Positions 34,433 to 42,560 of a DNA stretch of 64,000 nt are shown one piece after another (position 1 is the first letter of the stretch; each line of letters opens with the position of its first letter). Origin of the DNA: Streptomyces thermodiastaticus (lineage in GTDB: Bacteria > Actinomycetota > Actinomycetes > Streptomycetales > Streptomycetaceae); assembly GCF_014656135.1 (NCBI RefSeq), contig NZ_BNBV01000001.1, forward strand, positions 389,120-453,119, written 5' to 3'. A model generated the notes under the pieces. The model was not told where the DNA came from and made no database searches. It saw nothing but the letters and a program-made list of their open reading frames with translations. A program made the position numbers and the translations under genes.

Positions 34433-34927
34433 ATGTCGGTGACCTCGAGCAGCGAAGCGGGTGCGGCGCGCGGTCCGCAGGCGGCGCCGGCCCGCCGCAC
34501 CGTCGTGGCAGCGGCGGGTGCGGCGGGCCTGGCGGCGGTCCTGGCCGCGTGCGGCTCGGACGACACGTCCGGCTCCGGCGCGGCCCCCTCCCGGAGTGCC
34601 GACGGCACCGGCGGCGACAGCGCCGCGGCCGGCTCCTTCGGCACCGTCCTGGCGAAGACCTCCGACATCCCGGAGGGCGGCGGCAAGGTCTTCGGCTCGC
34701 AGGGGGTGGTGGTGACGCAGCCGGCGAAGGGGCAGTTCAAGGCGTTCTCGTCGACGTGCACCCACCAGGGCTGCACGGTCGCCCGGATCACCGACGGGAA
34801 GATCATGTGCCCCTGTCACGGCAGCGCCTTCTCCGCCACCGACGGCAGCGTCCGCAACGGCCCGGCGACCCGGCCGCTGCCCGCCCGGACGATCTCCGTG
34901 TCCGGGGACGAGATCAGGCTCGCCTGA
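34433..34927 (+). CDS. Rieske [2Fe-2S] lipoprotein
   Basis: A 164-residue secreted Rieske protein. The N-terminus has an arginine pair (ARRTVVAAAGAAGL), a hydrophobic stretch and the lipobox LAACG, which fits a Tat or Sec lipoprotein; the folded Fe-S domain makes Tat more likely. After a Ser/Gly linker come the cluster motifs CTHQGC and CPCHGS. The protein has no other domain and no oxygenase or cytochrome gene adjacent, so its electron partner is unknown. The ATG at 34433 follows GAAAGGAA. Three 23-bp tandem repeats precede it. Confidence 0.88.
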   Translation: MSVTSSSEAGAARGPQAAPARRTVVAAAGAAGLAAVLAACGSDDTSGSGAAPSRSADGTGGDSAAAGSFGTVLAKTSDIPEGGGKVFGSQGVVVTQPAKGQFKAFSSTCTHQGCTVARITDGKIMCPCHGSAFSATDGSVRNGPATRPLPARTISVSGDEIRLA

Positions 34928-35438
34928 GCCGGCCGTGCCGGCCCGTGCGCACCCGCCGGGCCAAGCGTCCCGACGCCGTCGACCGACCCGCTCCCCCGCC
35001 GTCCGCAACGCCTCCACGGCGGCGCGGATCGAGGGCCGCCGGTCGGCGTCGGTGCGCCAGACCGCGTAGACGTGCCGGCGCACCGTAGACGTGCCGGCGC
35101 ACCGTAGACGTGCCGGCGCACCGCCTCGCGGATCACGTATGTCGTCCGGTCATCGCCACGGCCGCGGGGGTCGCCGTGCTCGGTGGGCAAGCTGACCTGG
35201 TCGACACCGGTGGGTGCGGTGATCGTGCCGACGGGCGCGGCCCTGACGCAGGTCCGCTGCCGGGGGCGGCGCCGGGCGGCCGACGCCGTCCAGGCGGCGC
35301 ACACGGGACGGCCAGCCGGTGCGACCGGTGCCGCGCCGACCGGGGAAGCCCTGACCTGCCCTCAGACGTACCTGGCGTGGTCTGAGATGCAGCTCCGCGC
35401 CGGACCACTGTCGCACACAGGTCCGCACCGGACCGCTG
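34928..35438 (-). pseudogene. Remnant reading frame broken by a 19-bp triplication
   Basis: This 511-bp gap carries a leftward frame with protein character: APTGVDQVSLPTEHGDPRG, then TTYVIREAVRRHVY. The repeats at 35065-35121 then break the frame. If the two extra 19-bp units (38 bp) are removed, the frame continues as AVWRTDADRRPSIRAAVEAL. I do not recognise the family, and no start or full-length product is left. The stop signals of the MocR gene also lie here. Confidence 0.45.
35065..35121. repeat. Three perfect tandem 19-bp units
   Basis: CGTAGACGTGCCGGCGCAC is repeated exactly at 35065-35083, 35084-35102 and 35103-35121. Perfect identity suggests recent expansion. Confidence 0.85.
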
Positions 35439-36776
35439 TCACACGTAGGTCCGCGCGGGCCCCGGCGCGAGTGCGGCCGCCACCGCGTCCGCCAGGGCCG
35501 GTGCCTCGTGCTCCGGGAGTGTGGAGACGGTGATCCGGATGCCCGGGGGCGCGCCGAGCCGGTAGCGCGCGCCGGGGGCGACGGCCCAGCCGGCGTGCAG
35601 CAGCCGGGCCACCGCTGTCGTCTCGTCCGGTACCGGCACCCACACGTTCAGGCCGCTGCGCCCGTGGGCGGCGACGCCGCGCTCGGCCAGCGCGCCGCTC
35701 AGCGCCCGGCGTCGGCGGTCGTAGGCGGCCGCCACCGCGCTCACGTCGAAGCCGTCGTCGTCCCACAGTCGTACGACGGCGCGCTGCACCAGCAGGCTCA
35801 CCCAGCCGGGACCGAGCCGCTGCCGTCCGCGCACCCGGTCCACGGTGGTCTCGTCCCCGGTGAGGACGGCCAGGCGCAGATCGGGGCCGTAGGCCTTCGC
35901 GGCCGAGCGGACGAAGGCCCAGTGCCGGGTGGCGCCGGCGAGCGGGTGGAGGGGGAGGCCGACGATGCCGTGACCGTGGTCGTCCTCGACGAGCAGGGTG
36001 TCCGGGTGGTCGCGCAGCACGGTGCGCAGGACGCGGGCGCGCGGGGCGCTCAGTGCGGCTCCGGTCGGGTTCTGCGCGCGGTCGGTGACGATCAGGGCGC
36101 GGGCGCCGCCGTCCAGGGCGCGCGCGACGTCGTCGGGGAGCGGGCCGTCGTCGTCGACGCCGACGGGGGCGAGGTGCAGTCCGAGCGCGGGCACCAGGTC
36201 GAGCGTCCGGCCCCAGCCGGGGTCCTCGACCGCGACCGTGTCGCCCGGTTTGAGGTGCGCGGCCAGGATGCGTTCGATGCCGTCCAGGGAGCCGGACACC
36301 ACCGCGAGCGGGCCTGCGGGCACCCCGTCCGCGTCCAGTGCGGCCCGCGCGCGGCGCTCCAGTTCCTCGTCCAGCAGGGCGTGGCCGTAGAGCACCGGTG
36401 CGCGGTCCTGGCGGGCGGCGGCCGCCGCGAACGCCGGGGCCAGCGGCGGCAGCAGCGCGGGGTCGGGGTTGCCGCTGGAGACGTCGCGCACCCCCTCGGG
36501 CACCTCCACACGGATGTGATGTCCGGTGGTCGCGGGCGCGGGGCGGACCCGGCTGCCGCGGCGCCCGGCGGTCTCGACGACCCCGCGTTCGCGCAGTACG
36601 CGGTACGCGGCCGCCACGGTGTTCGGGTTGACCTGCAGACGGGCCGCCAGCTTACGGATCGGCGGCAGCAGGTGACCTGGTTCCAGCGTCCCCGAGCCCA
36701 CCGCGCGCTCGATGCTCGCGGCGATGTCCGCCGCACGACGCCCTTCGATCGGATATTCTCCTAGCACAATGTGCAT
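35439..36776 (-). CDS. MocR-type regulator (GntR helix-turn-helix fused to aminotransferase fold)
   Basis: A 445-residue MocR protein: winged helix-turn-helix at about residues 10-80 (HLLPPIRKLAARLQVNPNTVAAAYRVLRERGVV) joined to a fold-type I PLP domain. The usual PLP pocket is visible: VVSGSLDGIERI, DPGWGRTLDL, TDRAQNPTGAALS, and a lysine in FVRSAAKAYGPDLRL as the likely Schiff-base residue. MocR proteins such as PdxR control vitamin B6 or amino-sugar genes. The divergent neighbour is a PNPOx-like flavoprotein, which supports a B6-linked role. The ATG at 36776 has no ribosome binding site and sits inside a dyad. Confidence 0.9.
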   Translation of the reverse strand: MHIVLGEYPIEGRRAADIAASIERAVGSGTLEPGHLLPPIRKLAARLQVNPNTVAAAYRVLRERGVVETAGRRGSRVRPAPATTGHHIRVEVPEGVRDVSSGNPDPALLPPLAPAFAAAAARQDRAPVLYGHALLDEELERRARAALDADGVPAGPLAVVSGSLDGIERILAAHLKPGDTVAVEDPGWGRTLDLVPALGLHLAPVGVDDDGPLPDDVARALDGGARALIVTDRAQNPTGAALSAPRARVLRTVLRDHPDTLLVEDDHGHGIVGLPLHPLAGATRHWAFVRSAAKAYGPDLRLAVLTGDETTVDRVRGRQRLGPGWVSLLVQRAVVRLWDDDGFDVSAVAAAYDRRRRALSGALAERGVAAHGRSGLNVWVPVPDETTAVARLLHAGWAVAPGARYRLGAPPGIRITVSTLPEHEAPALADAVAAALAPGPARTYV

Positions 36777-36790
36777 ATTGTACTAGTACA
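36761..36790. promoter_or_regulatory. Shared operator/promoter of MocR and PNPOx-like genes
   Basis: CTAGCACAAT (36761-36770) and ATTGTACTAG (36777-36786) form an inverted repeat with one mismatch around GTGCAT, which includes the MocR start codon. An overlapping perfect palindrome TGTACTAGTACA is at 36779-36790. Both divergent promoters must pass through it. Confidence 0.65.
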
Positions 36791-36801
36791 GAGGAGTCGT
36801 C

Positions 36802-37473
36802 ATGGGGACCCCGCCGCCCTCCGCCGTCTACGAGCCCACCGACCGCACCGTGCCCACCCGCAGCGCGCACCGGGTCTCGTACGACCGGGAGCTGGTGCAC
36901 GCGATCCTGGACGAGGGCCGGGTCTGCCACCTCGGCTTCGTGCGCGACGGGGCGCCCGTGGTGCTGCCGACGCTGTACGCGCGGGCCGGCGAGCGGCTGT
37001 ACGTGCACGGCTCGACGGGTTCGCGTCCGCTGCGCACGGCCGGCCGGTCCGGTGCCGGACTGCCGGTATGCCTGACGGTCACCCATGTCGACGGTCTGGT
37101 CCTGGCCCGTTCCGCCTTCCATCACTCGGTGAACTACCGCTCCGTGGTGGTGCACGGCACGGCCCGCCCGGTCACCGACGAGCAGGAGAAGCGGGCGGCG
37201 CTGGACGCCCTGGTCGACCATGCCGTGCCGGGCCGCTCCGCCGACTGCCGCCCGGCGAACGCCAAGGAGCTGGCCGCGACCGCCGTGCTCCGCCTGGACC
37301 TGGCGGAGGTGTCGGCCAAGGTGCGCACCGGCGGCGTCCACGACGAACCGGAGGACCTGGCGCTGCCCCACTGGGCCGGGGTGATACCGGTGCGGCAGCG
37401 CTACGGCACCCCGGCCGCCGCGGAGGACCTGGCCCCCGGCGTCGCCGTCCCCGCATACCTGGCGGCGCTGTGA
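36802..37473 (+). CDS. PNPOx-like (FMN-binding split barrel) flavoprotein
   Basis: A 223-residue pyridoxamine 5'-phosphate oxidase-fold protein. The split-barrel features are GRVCHLGFVRDGAPVVLPTLYA, RLYVHGSTGSRPLR and SVNYRSVVVHGTARPV. Members use FMN or F420 and may oxidise PNP/PMP or reduce other compounds; substrate residues cannot be assigned. Control by the divergent MocR protein (a PLP-domain regulator) points to B6 metabolism. The ATG at 36802 follows GAGGAG by 5 bases. Confidence 0.88.
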   Translation: MGTPPPSAVYEPTDRTVPTRSAHRVSYDRELVHAILDEGRVCHLGFVRDGAPVVLPTLYARAGERLYVHGSTGSRPLRTAGRSGAGLPVCLTVTHVDGLVLARSAFHHSVNYRSVVVHGTARPVTDEQEKRAALDALVDHAVPGRSADCRPANAKELAATAVLRLDLAEVSAKVRTGGVHDEPEDLALPHWAGVIPVRQRYGTPAAAEDLAPGVAVPAYLAAL

Positions 37474-37698
37474 TGCTGATCCCTCCCCGGGACGCGCCCC
37501 TGGAGACACCGCGTGGCAGGACTGGCCGGCCGGCCGCGACGTCGGCCGGCTCGCCGCGCCGGCGCGGAGGCTGAGGCGGTCCTGGGCGTGTCCACGGCGG
37601 AAGGCCGGCGGTGTCCGTCCCGTGGTACGCCCCGGCCCCGGACCGGACGGGCGGGGGCCGGTGAGGTCTCCGGCCCCCGCCGACCGGACGGACGGCGG

Positions 37699-38679
37699 TC
37701 ACACCACGGCCGGCTCCTCGGCGTGTCCTGCTCCGTCGTGGTCACCGGGTCCGCCGCGGATGCCGCGCGCCTCCGCGAGGGCGAGACCGGTGACCGACCC
37801 GAGCAGCAGCACGGCGCCCAGGCAGGTCGCCGCGGTCAGCCGCTCGCCGAGCAGCGCGACGGCCAGCACGGCCGCGCCGACCGGCTCCAGCAGCATGATC
37901 ACGGAGACGGTGGCCGAGCGGACGACGGCCGCGCCCGCGAAGTACAGGGCGTAGGCGAGGGCCGTGGGCACCGACCCGATCCAGGCCAGCAGCGCCAGCA
38001 GCCGGACGGGGTCCCCGGTGTGCGGCACCAGCCCCTCCGCCAGGGCGAACGGCAGCAGGCACACGCAGCAGACCGCGAACGTCTCGACGGTGGTGGCCGC
38101 GTCGCCGGCGCCGCCCGACCGGCCCCAGCGCCGGGTCAGCAGCGTCATCGCGCCGTAGCCGGCCGCCGAGGCGAGGGCGAGCAGCACGCCGAGCGGGCGC
38201 ACCTCTCCCCCGCCGTTGCCCAGCACCAGCACGCCCAGTCCGGCCAGCGCCCCGCCCACGGCGGCCGCTCCGCCCCGGCCGAGCCGTTCGCCCAGGGTGA
38301 GACGGGCGCCGAGAGCGATGAGGACGGGCCCGGCGCCGAGGGTGACGACGGTCGCCACGGCGAGCCCGGTGGCCTCGACGGCGGCGAAGTACGCCGTCTG
38401 GAACACGGCCAGCCCGGCACCGGTGGCACAGGCCCGCAGCAGCCGCCGGGCGAGCGGCAGGGACGGCGCGGGGCGCCGGGTGCGCGGGCGCAGCAGCCGC
38501 ACGCCGGCCAGCAGGGCGGCGCCGGTCACGCAGCGCCAGAAGGACAGGGCGGCGGGGCCCATGTCGCTGACCCGGTAGACCAGGGAGCCGGCCGCACCCG
38601 CGGTGCCCCACGCGGTACCGGCGACGATCAGGTAGAGCAGGCCGCGCCCGACGGGCAGGCCTGAGGAAGCTTGTGACAC
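37699..38679 (-). CDS. EamA-family exporter (first of two)
   Basis: A 326-residue drug/metabolite transporter with ten predicted membrane segments in two EamA repeats ([38 protein letters not shown]; second repeat from about 165). Such proteins export amino acids, nucleosides or drugs. It has 258 bp of untranslated leader after the mini-ORF at 38895, with strong hairpins. The ATG at 38679 gives [16 protein letters not shown]. Confidence 0.88.
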   Translation of the reverse strand: MSQASSGLPVGRGLLYLIVAGTAWGTAGAAGSLVYRVSDMGPAALSFWRCVTGAALLAGVRLLRPRTRRPAPSLPLARRLLRACATGAGLAVFQTAYFAAVEATGLAVATVVTLGAGPVLIALGARLTLGERLGRGGAAAVGGALAGLGVLVLGNGGGEVRPLGVLLALASAAGYGAMTLLTRRWGRSGGAGDAATTVETFAVCCVCLLPFALAEGLVPHTGDPVRLLALLAWIGSVPTALAYALYFAGAAVVRSATVSVIMLLEPVGAAVLAVALLGERLTAATCLGAVLLLGSVTGLALAEARGIRGGPGDHDGAGHAEEPAVV

Positions 38680-38765
38680 GTTTTCTCTCCGCAGAGCAGA
38701 AGCACACAGGGGAAACCCCGGTGCGTCGGGGTCATGGAACTTCCTTCTGCGGGCAGCACCGTTCG

Positions 38766-38808
38766 GGCCTGTCGCAGCGCGCGGCGGTCACCGCCTGCGC
38801 GACAGGCC
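38766..38808 (-). ncRNA. Structured leader element 1
   Basis: GGCCTGTCGC (38766-38775) and GCGACAGGCC (38799-38808) form a perfect 10-bp stem. A nested GGCGGTCACCGCC hairpin lies inside it. It lies between the mini-ORF and the EamA gene at 38679. Confidence 0.45.
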
Positions 38809-38856
38809 GACGCCTCTCGCCGGACGCAGAGGTCTGGTCCGGTCGCAAGGCCATCA

Positions 38857-38877
38857 GGCCCGGCGTCGTGCCGGGCC
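38857..38877 (-). terminator. Leader terminator-like hairpin
   Basis: GGCCCGGC, GTCGT loop, GCCGGGCC: a perfect 8-bp stem 18 bases after the mini-ORF stop. Confidence 0.5.
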
Positions 38878-38894
38878 GTCCACCGGGGCCCGCC

Positions 38895-38936
38895 TCAGGC
38901 GGCGGGGGGCGGAAGAACGAGTGCTTTCGCGTGCAT
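38895..38936 (-). CDS. Candidate 13-residue leader peptide with PPP
   Basis: ATG at 38936 to TGA at 38895 encodes MHAKALVLPPPAA. It starts 10 bases after the stop of the upstream EamA gene, with AAGG as a weak ribosome binding site. The triple proline next to the stop, followed by two hairpins before the next EamA start, has the layout of a ribosome-stalling attenuator. Translation is not proven. It overlaps no other gene. Confidence 0.4.
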   Translation of the reverse strand: MHAKALVLPPPAA

Positions 38937-38946
38937 GAGCGGAACC

Positions 38947-39951
38947 TTAAGCCGTGGTCCCCCGCGCCGGCAACGTCCGGTCCGCGCCGCCGTCGGCCAC
39001 CGGTTCCGCCGCGCCCTCGGCGGGGGTCGAGGACTGTGCGATGAACGCGCCCAACAGCACGACGGCACCGCCGGCCGCCTGGGGCGCGGAGAGGTGCTCG
39101 CCCAGCAGCACCCAGGCCAGCACCGTGGCGACCACCGCTTCCAGGCAGGCCACGACGCCCGCGACCTGCGGGGTGAGCCGGCGCACCGAGACGACCCCGG
39201 TGACATAGGCAAGGACGGTCGCGATCAGCACGATCCAGCCCAGCAGGACGGCGGCCGGGACCGGGGTGCCGTCGAGGTGTGCGGTTCCGCCGAGCACCGT
39301 CCAGTCCATGGTCCAGGGCCGGGACACGGCGGTCAGTGCGACGGCGCCGACGAGCAGCCCGTAGGCGATGACGCCGAGCGGGTCGGGGGCGGCGCGGCCG
39401 CCGCCGGCGCCCTGGTCGGAGAGCACGAAGTAGCCGGTCTGGCAGCCGGCCGCGCCCAGCGCGAGCAGCAGCCCGAGCGGATCGAAACCCAGACCCGACC
39501 AGACCTCCACGACGCAGGCGAGTCCGCCGGCCGCGAGGACCACGCCGAGCACGGCGGCCCGGGACACCGGCCGCCGCCGCACGAACCGCACCCAGCCCAG
39601 CACCAGCGCGGGAGCCAGGTATTCGATGAGCAGGGCGACCCCGACGGGGATCCGGGAGAGCGCGGCGAAGTAGCAGGCCTGCACCCCGGCGACCGCGAGC
39701 AGCCCGAATCCGGCCAGCAGCGCGGGCCGTTGCCGCAGCAGCGCCCGGTGGCGCACCGCGAGCGGCAGCATGACCAGCGCCGCGCCGGTGACCCGCAGCC
39801 ACACCACCTGCAGCGGGTCGAGACCCGCCTCGATCAACGGCTTGGCCGCCACTCCGGACCCGCCGAAGGACAGGGCGGACACCAACGCGACACCGAGCCC
39901 GACAGCCTTGCCGGGCGGCCTGCGACCGATCGACGACGTCACCACCGGCAC
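38947..39951 (-). CDS. EamA-family exporter (second)
   Basis: A 334-residue drug/metabolite transporter with ten membrane segments (KAVGLGVALVSALSFGGSGV, VVWLRVTGAALVMLPLAV, SRIPVGVALLIEYLAPALVLG). The form is closest to RhtA-like exporters of amino acids and related compounds. The ATG at 39951 gives MPVVTSSIGRRPPGKAV. The mini-ORF and the other EamA gene follow on the same strand, so the two could be one transcription unit with internal control. Confidence 0.88.
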   Translation of the reverse strand: MPVVTSSIGRRPPGKAVGLGVALVSALSFGGSGVAAKPLIEAGLDPLQVVWLRVTGAALVMLPLAVRHRALLRQRPALLAGFGLLAVAGVQACYFAALSRIPVGVALLIEYLAPALVLGWVRFVRRRPVSRAAVLGVVLAAGGLACVVEVWSGLGFDPLGLLLALGAAGCQTGYFVLSDQGAGGGRAAPDPLGVIAYGLLVGAVALTAVSRPWTMDWTVLGGTAHLDGTPVPAAVLLGWIVLIATVLAYVTGVVSVRRLTPQVAGVVACLEAVVATVLAWVLLGEHLSAPQAAGGAVVLLGAFIAQSSTPAEGAAEPVADGGADRTLPARGTTA

Positions 39952-40057
39952 ATGATGACAGGCGCAGACACCAGCGTCACCCCCGTTGACACCTGTCTCA
40001 CCGGCCGGACGGTGCCGCCGTGCGGCTCACCGGTCGTCGGACGATCCAACGGCCGGG

Positions 40058-40651
40058 TCAGGCGGGATCGGGGAGGCCGGCGTGGTTCCCGTGCGAGGTG
40101 TCGTGGGGCCGGGTCCGGGCGTCGTCGTCGAGCCGGGCGGCCAGTTCGTCCAGGCAGGCCCCGGCGCGGGTGAGCACCTCGGCGGCCCGCGACCGGGGGT
40201 CGGCGAGGAGGCCGGCGAGCAGATCCAGGCCGCACGCCGCATCCCGGCCGTGCCGTGCGGCGCGCCTGCGGGCGTGGGCGAGGGCGGCGCAGGCCGCCGG
40301 CGAGCAGCGCCGGCCGTCCGCCCCGGACCGCGCGTCCTCGGTGAGCACGGGCAGAGCCCCAAAGTCCTCGACGCTGCCGCGCCAGCGCAGCCCGTAACCG
40401 ATGCTGCGCTGGACCAGTTAGCCGAGCAGCCGGGCGATCAGCGGGCCGTCGCCTAGGACGGCGCGCACCTCGGGGTCGGCCTCCAGCAGGGCGTGCAGCA
40501 GGTGGGCGGTGTCGGTGTGCCGGTCCGCGTCGCGGACCGCCCTCCTGCGGGCGGCGGTGACCACGGCCGCCAGCTCGGCGCCGAGCCCGGCGCCCTCACC
40601 GGGAGCGCAGCCGTCCTCAGGGGCCGGCTGCCTGGGGATACGGGGTTGCAC
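40058..40651 (-). pseudogene. Clp N-terminal-domain protein interrupted by an in-frame stop
   Basis: One frame from the GTG at 40651 (preceded by GGAGG) encodes a protein with two Clp-N-like repeats. The first (ELAAVVTAARRRAVRDADRH, DTAHLLHALLEADPEV) ends at IARLLG with a TAA at 40418-40420. The same frame continues LVQRSIGYGLRWRGSVEDFG, into the second repeat (CAALAHARRRAARHGRDAAC), to 40058. From memory, relatives read G-Y-L-V-Q-R here, so TAC to TAA is the likely change. If translation stops there, only the first 77 residues are made. Clp-N proteins without the ATPase are of unknown role. Confidence 0.75.
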
Positions 40652-40884
40652 CCCTCCACCTCATCAGTCCCGCGGCCCGCACGCATCGCCGACGGGAAGC
40701 ATCCGCGCGTCCCTCGCCAAGCGGATCCGACCGGCCGGAATCTCCTCCTTACGGATGAGATCAGGCCAATGTTCGCAGGCTGCGCACAGCGGACCGGCCG
40801 CACGCGGGTGCCCCGCGCGTCCCGCACGAGGCACCCTGCACCGACGTACCGTCACCCGGCAGCCCTGCCTCCCCGGTGGCCGGG

Positions 40885-41508
40885 TCAGTCGTCGCCGGCG
40901 AGGATCAGGTACAGCTTCTTGCGCGTCTCGGCGAGGACGGCGAGCGCCTTCTCCCGCTGCTCCTCGGTGCCGGTCCTCCAGACCTGCCCGAAGGCCTCCA
41001 TCACACCGAAGCCGGCCTGGCGTATCTCGCCGAGGGCCTCCCGGTCGATGCCGCGGGCGGCCTCCTCCCAGGGGGCGTCCGGCCCCTCGTCGGCCGCGGC
41101 GCGGCCCGCTTCGGTGAGCGAGTACAGCTTCTTGCCGCCCTCGAAGGCGCCGACGACGAGCCCCTCGTCCTCCAGCAGCTGGAGGGTGGGGTAGACCGAG
41201 CCGGGGCTGGGTTTCCACGCCCCGCCGCTGCGCTCGGTGATCTCCTGGATCATCTCGTAGCCGTGCATGGGCCGGTCCTTGAGCAGCGCCAGGATCGAGG
41301 CCCGCACATCACCGCGCCGTGCCCTGCCGCGGGGCCCGCCGCGCCCCCGGCCGCCCCAGGGGCCGGGACCGAAGCCCGGACCGAATCCCCCGAACGCCGG
41401 ACCGCCCGGGCCGAACGGTCCGAAGGCGGCCCGCCGGCCGTCGAAGCCGGACGGCCCCCGCCACAAAGCGCCGCGCCGGTGCCCGCGGCCGAAACCGTGG
41501 ACCTGCAT
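40885..41508 (-). CDS. PadR-family transcriptional regulator
   Basis: A 207-residue PadR regulator. The first 60 residues are Gly/Arg/Phe-rich (FGPFGPGGPAFGGFGPGFGP), then comes the winged helix-turn-helix (DVRASILALLKDRPMHGYEMIQEI, PSPGSVYPTLQLLEDEGLV) and the C-terminal helices that form the dimer. PadR proteins often control multidrug transporters, but no such gene is adjacent. The ATG at 41508 follows GGGGGAG. A perfect CGATATATCG dyad lies 48-57 bp upstream of the start. Confidence 0.9.
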   Translation of the reverse strand: MQVHGFGRGHRRGALWRGPSGFDGRRAAFGPFGPGGPAFGGFGPGFGPGPWGGRGRGGPRGRARRGDVRASILALLKDRPMHGYEMIQEITERSGGAWKPSPGSVYPTLQLLEDEGLVVGAFEGGKKLYSLTEAGRAAADEGPDAPWEEAARGIDREALGEIRQAGFGVMEAFGQVWRTGTEEQREKALAVLAETRKKLYLILAGDD

Positions 41509-41555
41509 CTCCCCCACTTCCTTCCCTCGTTTGCCGATCCGTCGCGATGCCTCGA

Positions 41556-41565
41556 CGATATATCG
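41556..41565 (-). promoter_or_regulatory. PadR-type operator dyad
   Basis: CGATATATCG is a perfect palindrome in the promoter region of the padR gene. AT-rich dyads of this type are known PadR targets. Confidence 0.5.
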
Positions 41566-41628
41566 GTGACTGTAGAGCGACAAGACCCCGATCCGGCCCC
41601 GCCCGAGCCGTGCCGGCCCGCGTCCGCC

Positions 41629-41658
41629 TTGGCCGCGGGCCGTGTCCACCCGTACCGT
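41629..41658 (+). promoter_or_regulatory. Leaderless promoter of the PhzF gene
   Basis: TTGGCC (41629-41634) and TACCGT (41653-41658) are 18 bases apart, and the ATG at 41665 lies 6 bases after the -10 box with no ribosome binding site. Confidence 0.45.
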
Positions 41659-41664
41659 CAGGGC

Positions 41665-42474
41665 ATGCGCATGCGAATCGTGGACGCCTTCACCGACCGC
41701 CCCTTCACCGGCAACCCCGCCGGGGTCCTCCTCCTGGACGCCTTCCCGGAGGACGACTGGCTCCAGCGGGTGGCACGGGAGGTCAACCACTCCGAGACGG
41801 CGTTCGCGCACCCGCTGCCCGAGGACGCGGAGGCGGACTGGGCGCTGCGCTGGTTCACGCCCGCCACCGAGGTCGCGATGTGCGGTCACGCCACGCTCGC
41901 CACCGCCCATGTCCTGCACACCACCGGCGCCCACACCGGGCCGGTGCGCTTCGCCACCCGCAGCGGTGTGCTGACGGCGACCCCGGCGGACGACGGCTCG
42001 ATCACCCTGGACTTCCCGACCGCGCCGCTGACGCCGGTCGAGGTGCCCGACGGTGTCGCCGACGCGCTGGGCGCCGCACCGAGCACGGCCATGGACACCG
42101 GGGCAGCCGTCGGCGACCTGTTGGTGGAGCTCACCGACGAGAAGACCGTCCGCGCACTGGAACCGGATCCGAAGGCCCTGGCCGCCTACTCCGCGCGCGG
42201 CATCATCGCCACCGCCCGCGCCGAGGACCCGGCACGCGGCTACGACTACGTCTCGCGCTGTTTCTTCCCGAACGTCGGCATCGACGAGGACCCGGTGACC
42301 GGCAGCGCCCACACCGCGCTGGCCCCGTTCTGGTCCGCGCGCCTGGGCCGCGACGACCTCACCGGACTGCAGGCCTCCGTCCGCTCCGGGCTGGTGCGCA
42401 CCACCGTGCGCGGCGAGCGCACCCTGCTGACCGGGCACGCGGTCACCGTCATCGAGGGCGACCTGCTGGCGTAG
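41665..42474 (+). CDS. PhzF-family isomerase
   Basis: A 269-residue PhzF-fold protein, related to the phenazine-biosynthesis isomerase and diaminopimelate epimerase. The typical start RIVDAFTDRPFTGNPAGVLLLD, the catalytic glutamate in NHSETAF, the glycine motif MCGHATLATAHVL and the later DEDPVTGSAHTALAPFW are all present. No phenazine genes are nearby, so its role is open. ATGs at 41665 and 41671 are both possible; 41665 fits the -10 spacing. Confidence 0.9.
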   Translation: MRMRIVDAFTDRPFTGNPAGVLLLDAFPEDDWLQRVAREVNHSETAFAHPLPEDAEADWALRWFTPATEVAMCGHATLATAHVLHTTGAHTGPVRFATRSGVLTATPADDGSITLDFPTAPLTPVEVPDGVADALGAAPSTAMDTGAAVGDLLVELTDEKTVRALEPDPKALAAYSARGIIATARAEDPARGYDYVSRCFFPNVGIDEDPVTGSAHTALAPFWSARLGRDDLTGLQASVRSGLVRTTVRGERTLLTGHAVTVIEGDLLA

Positions 42475-42560
42475 CGGCCGCGGCTGTTCTGCGGCGGGGC
42501 GGGTCCTGCGTGCCCCCTTTTGCGGCCGAACGCCCTGCTCGCGGCGGGCCGGTGCCCGCG

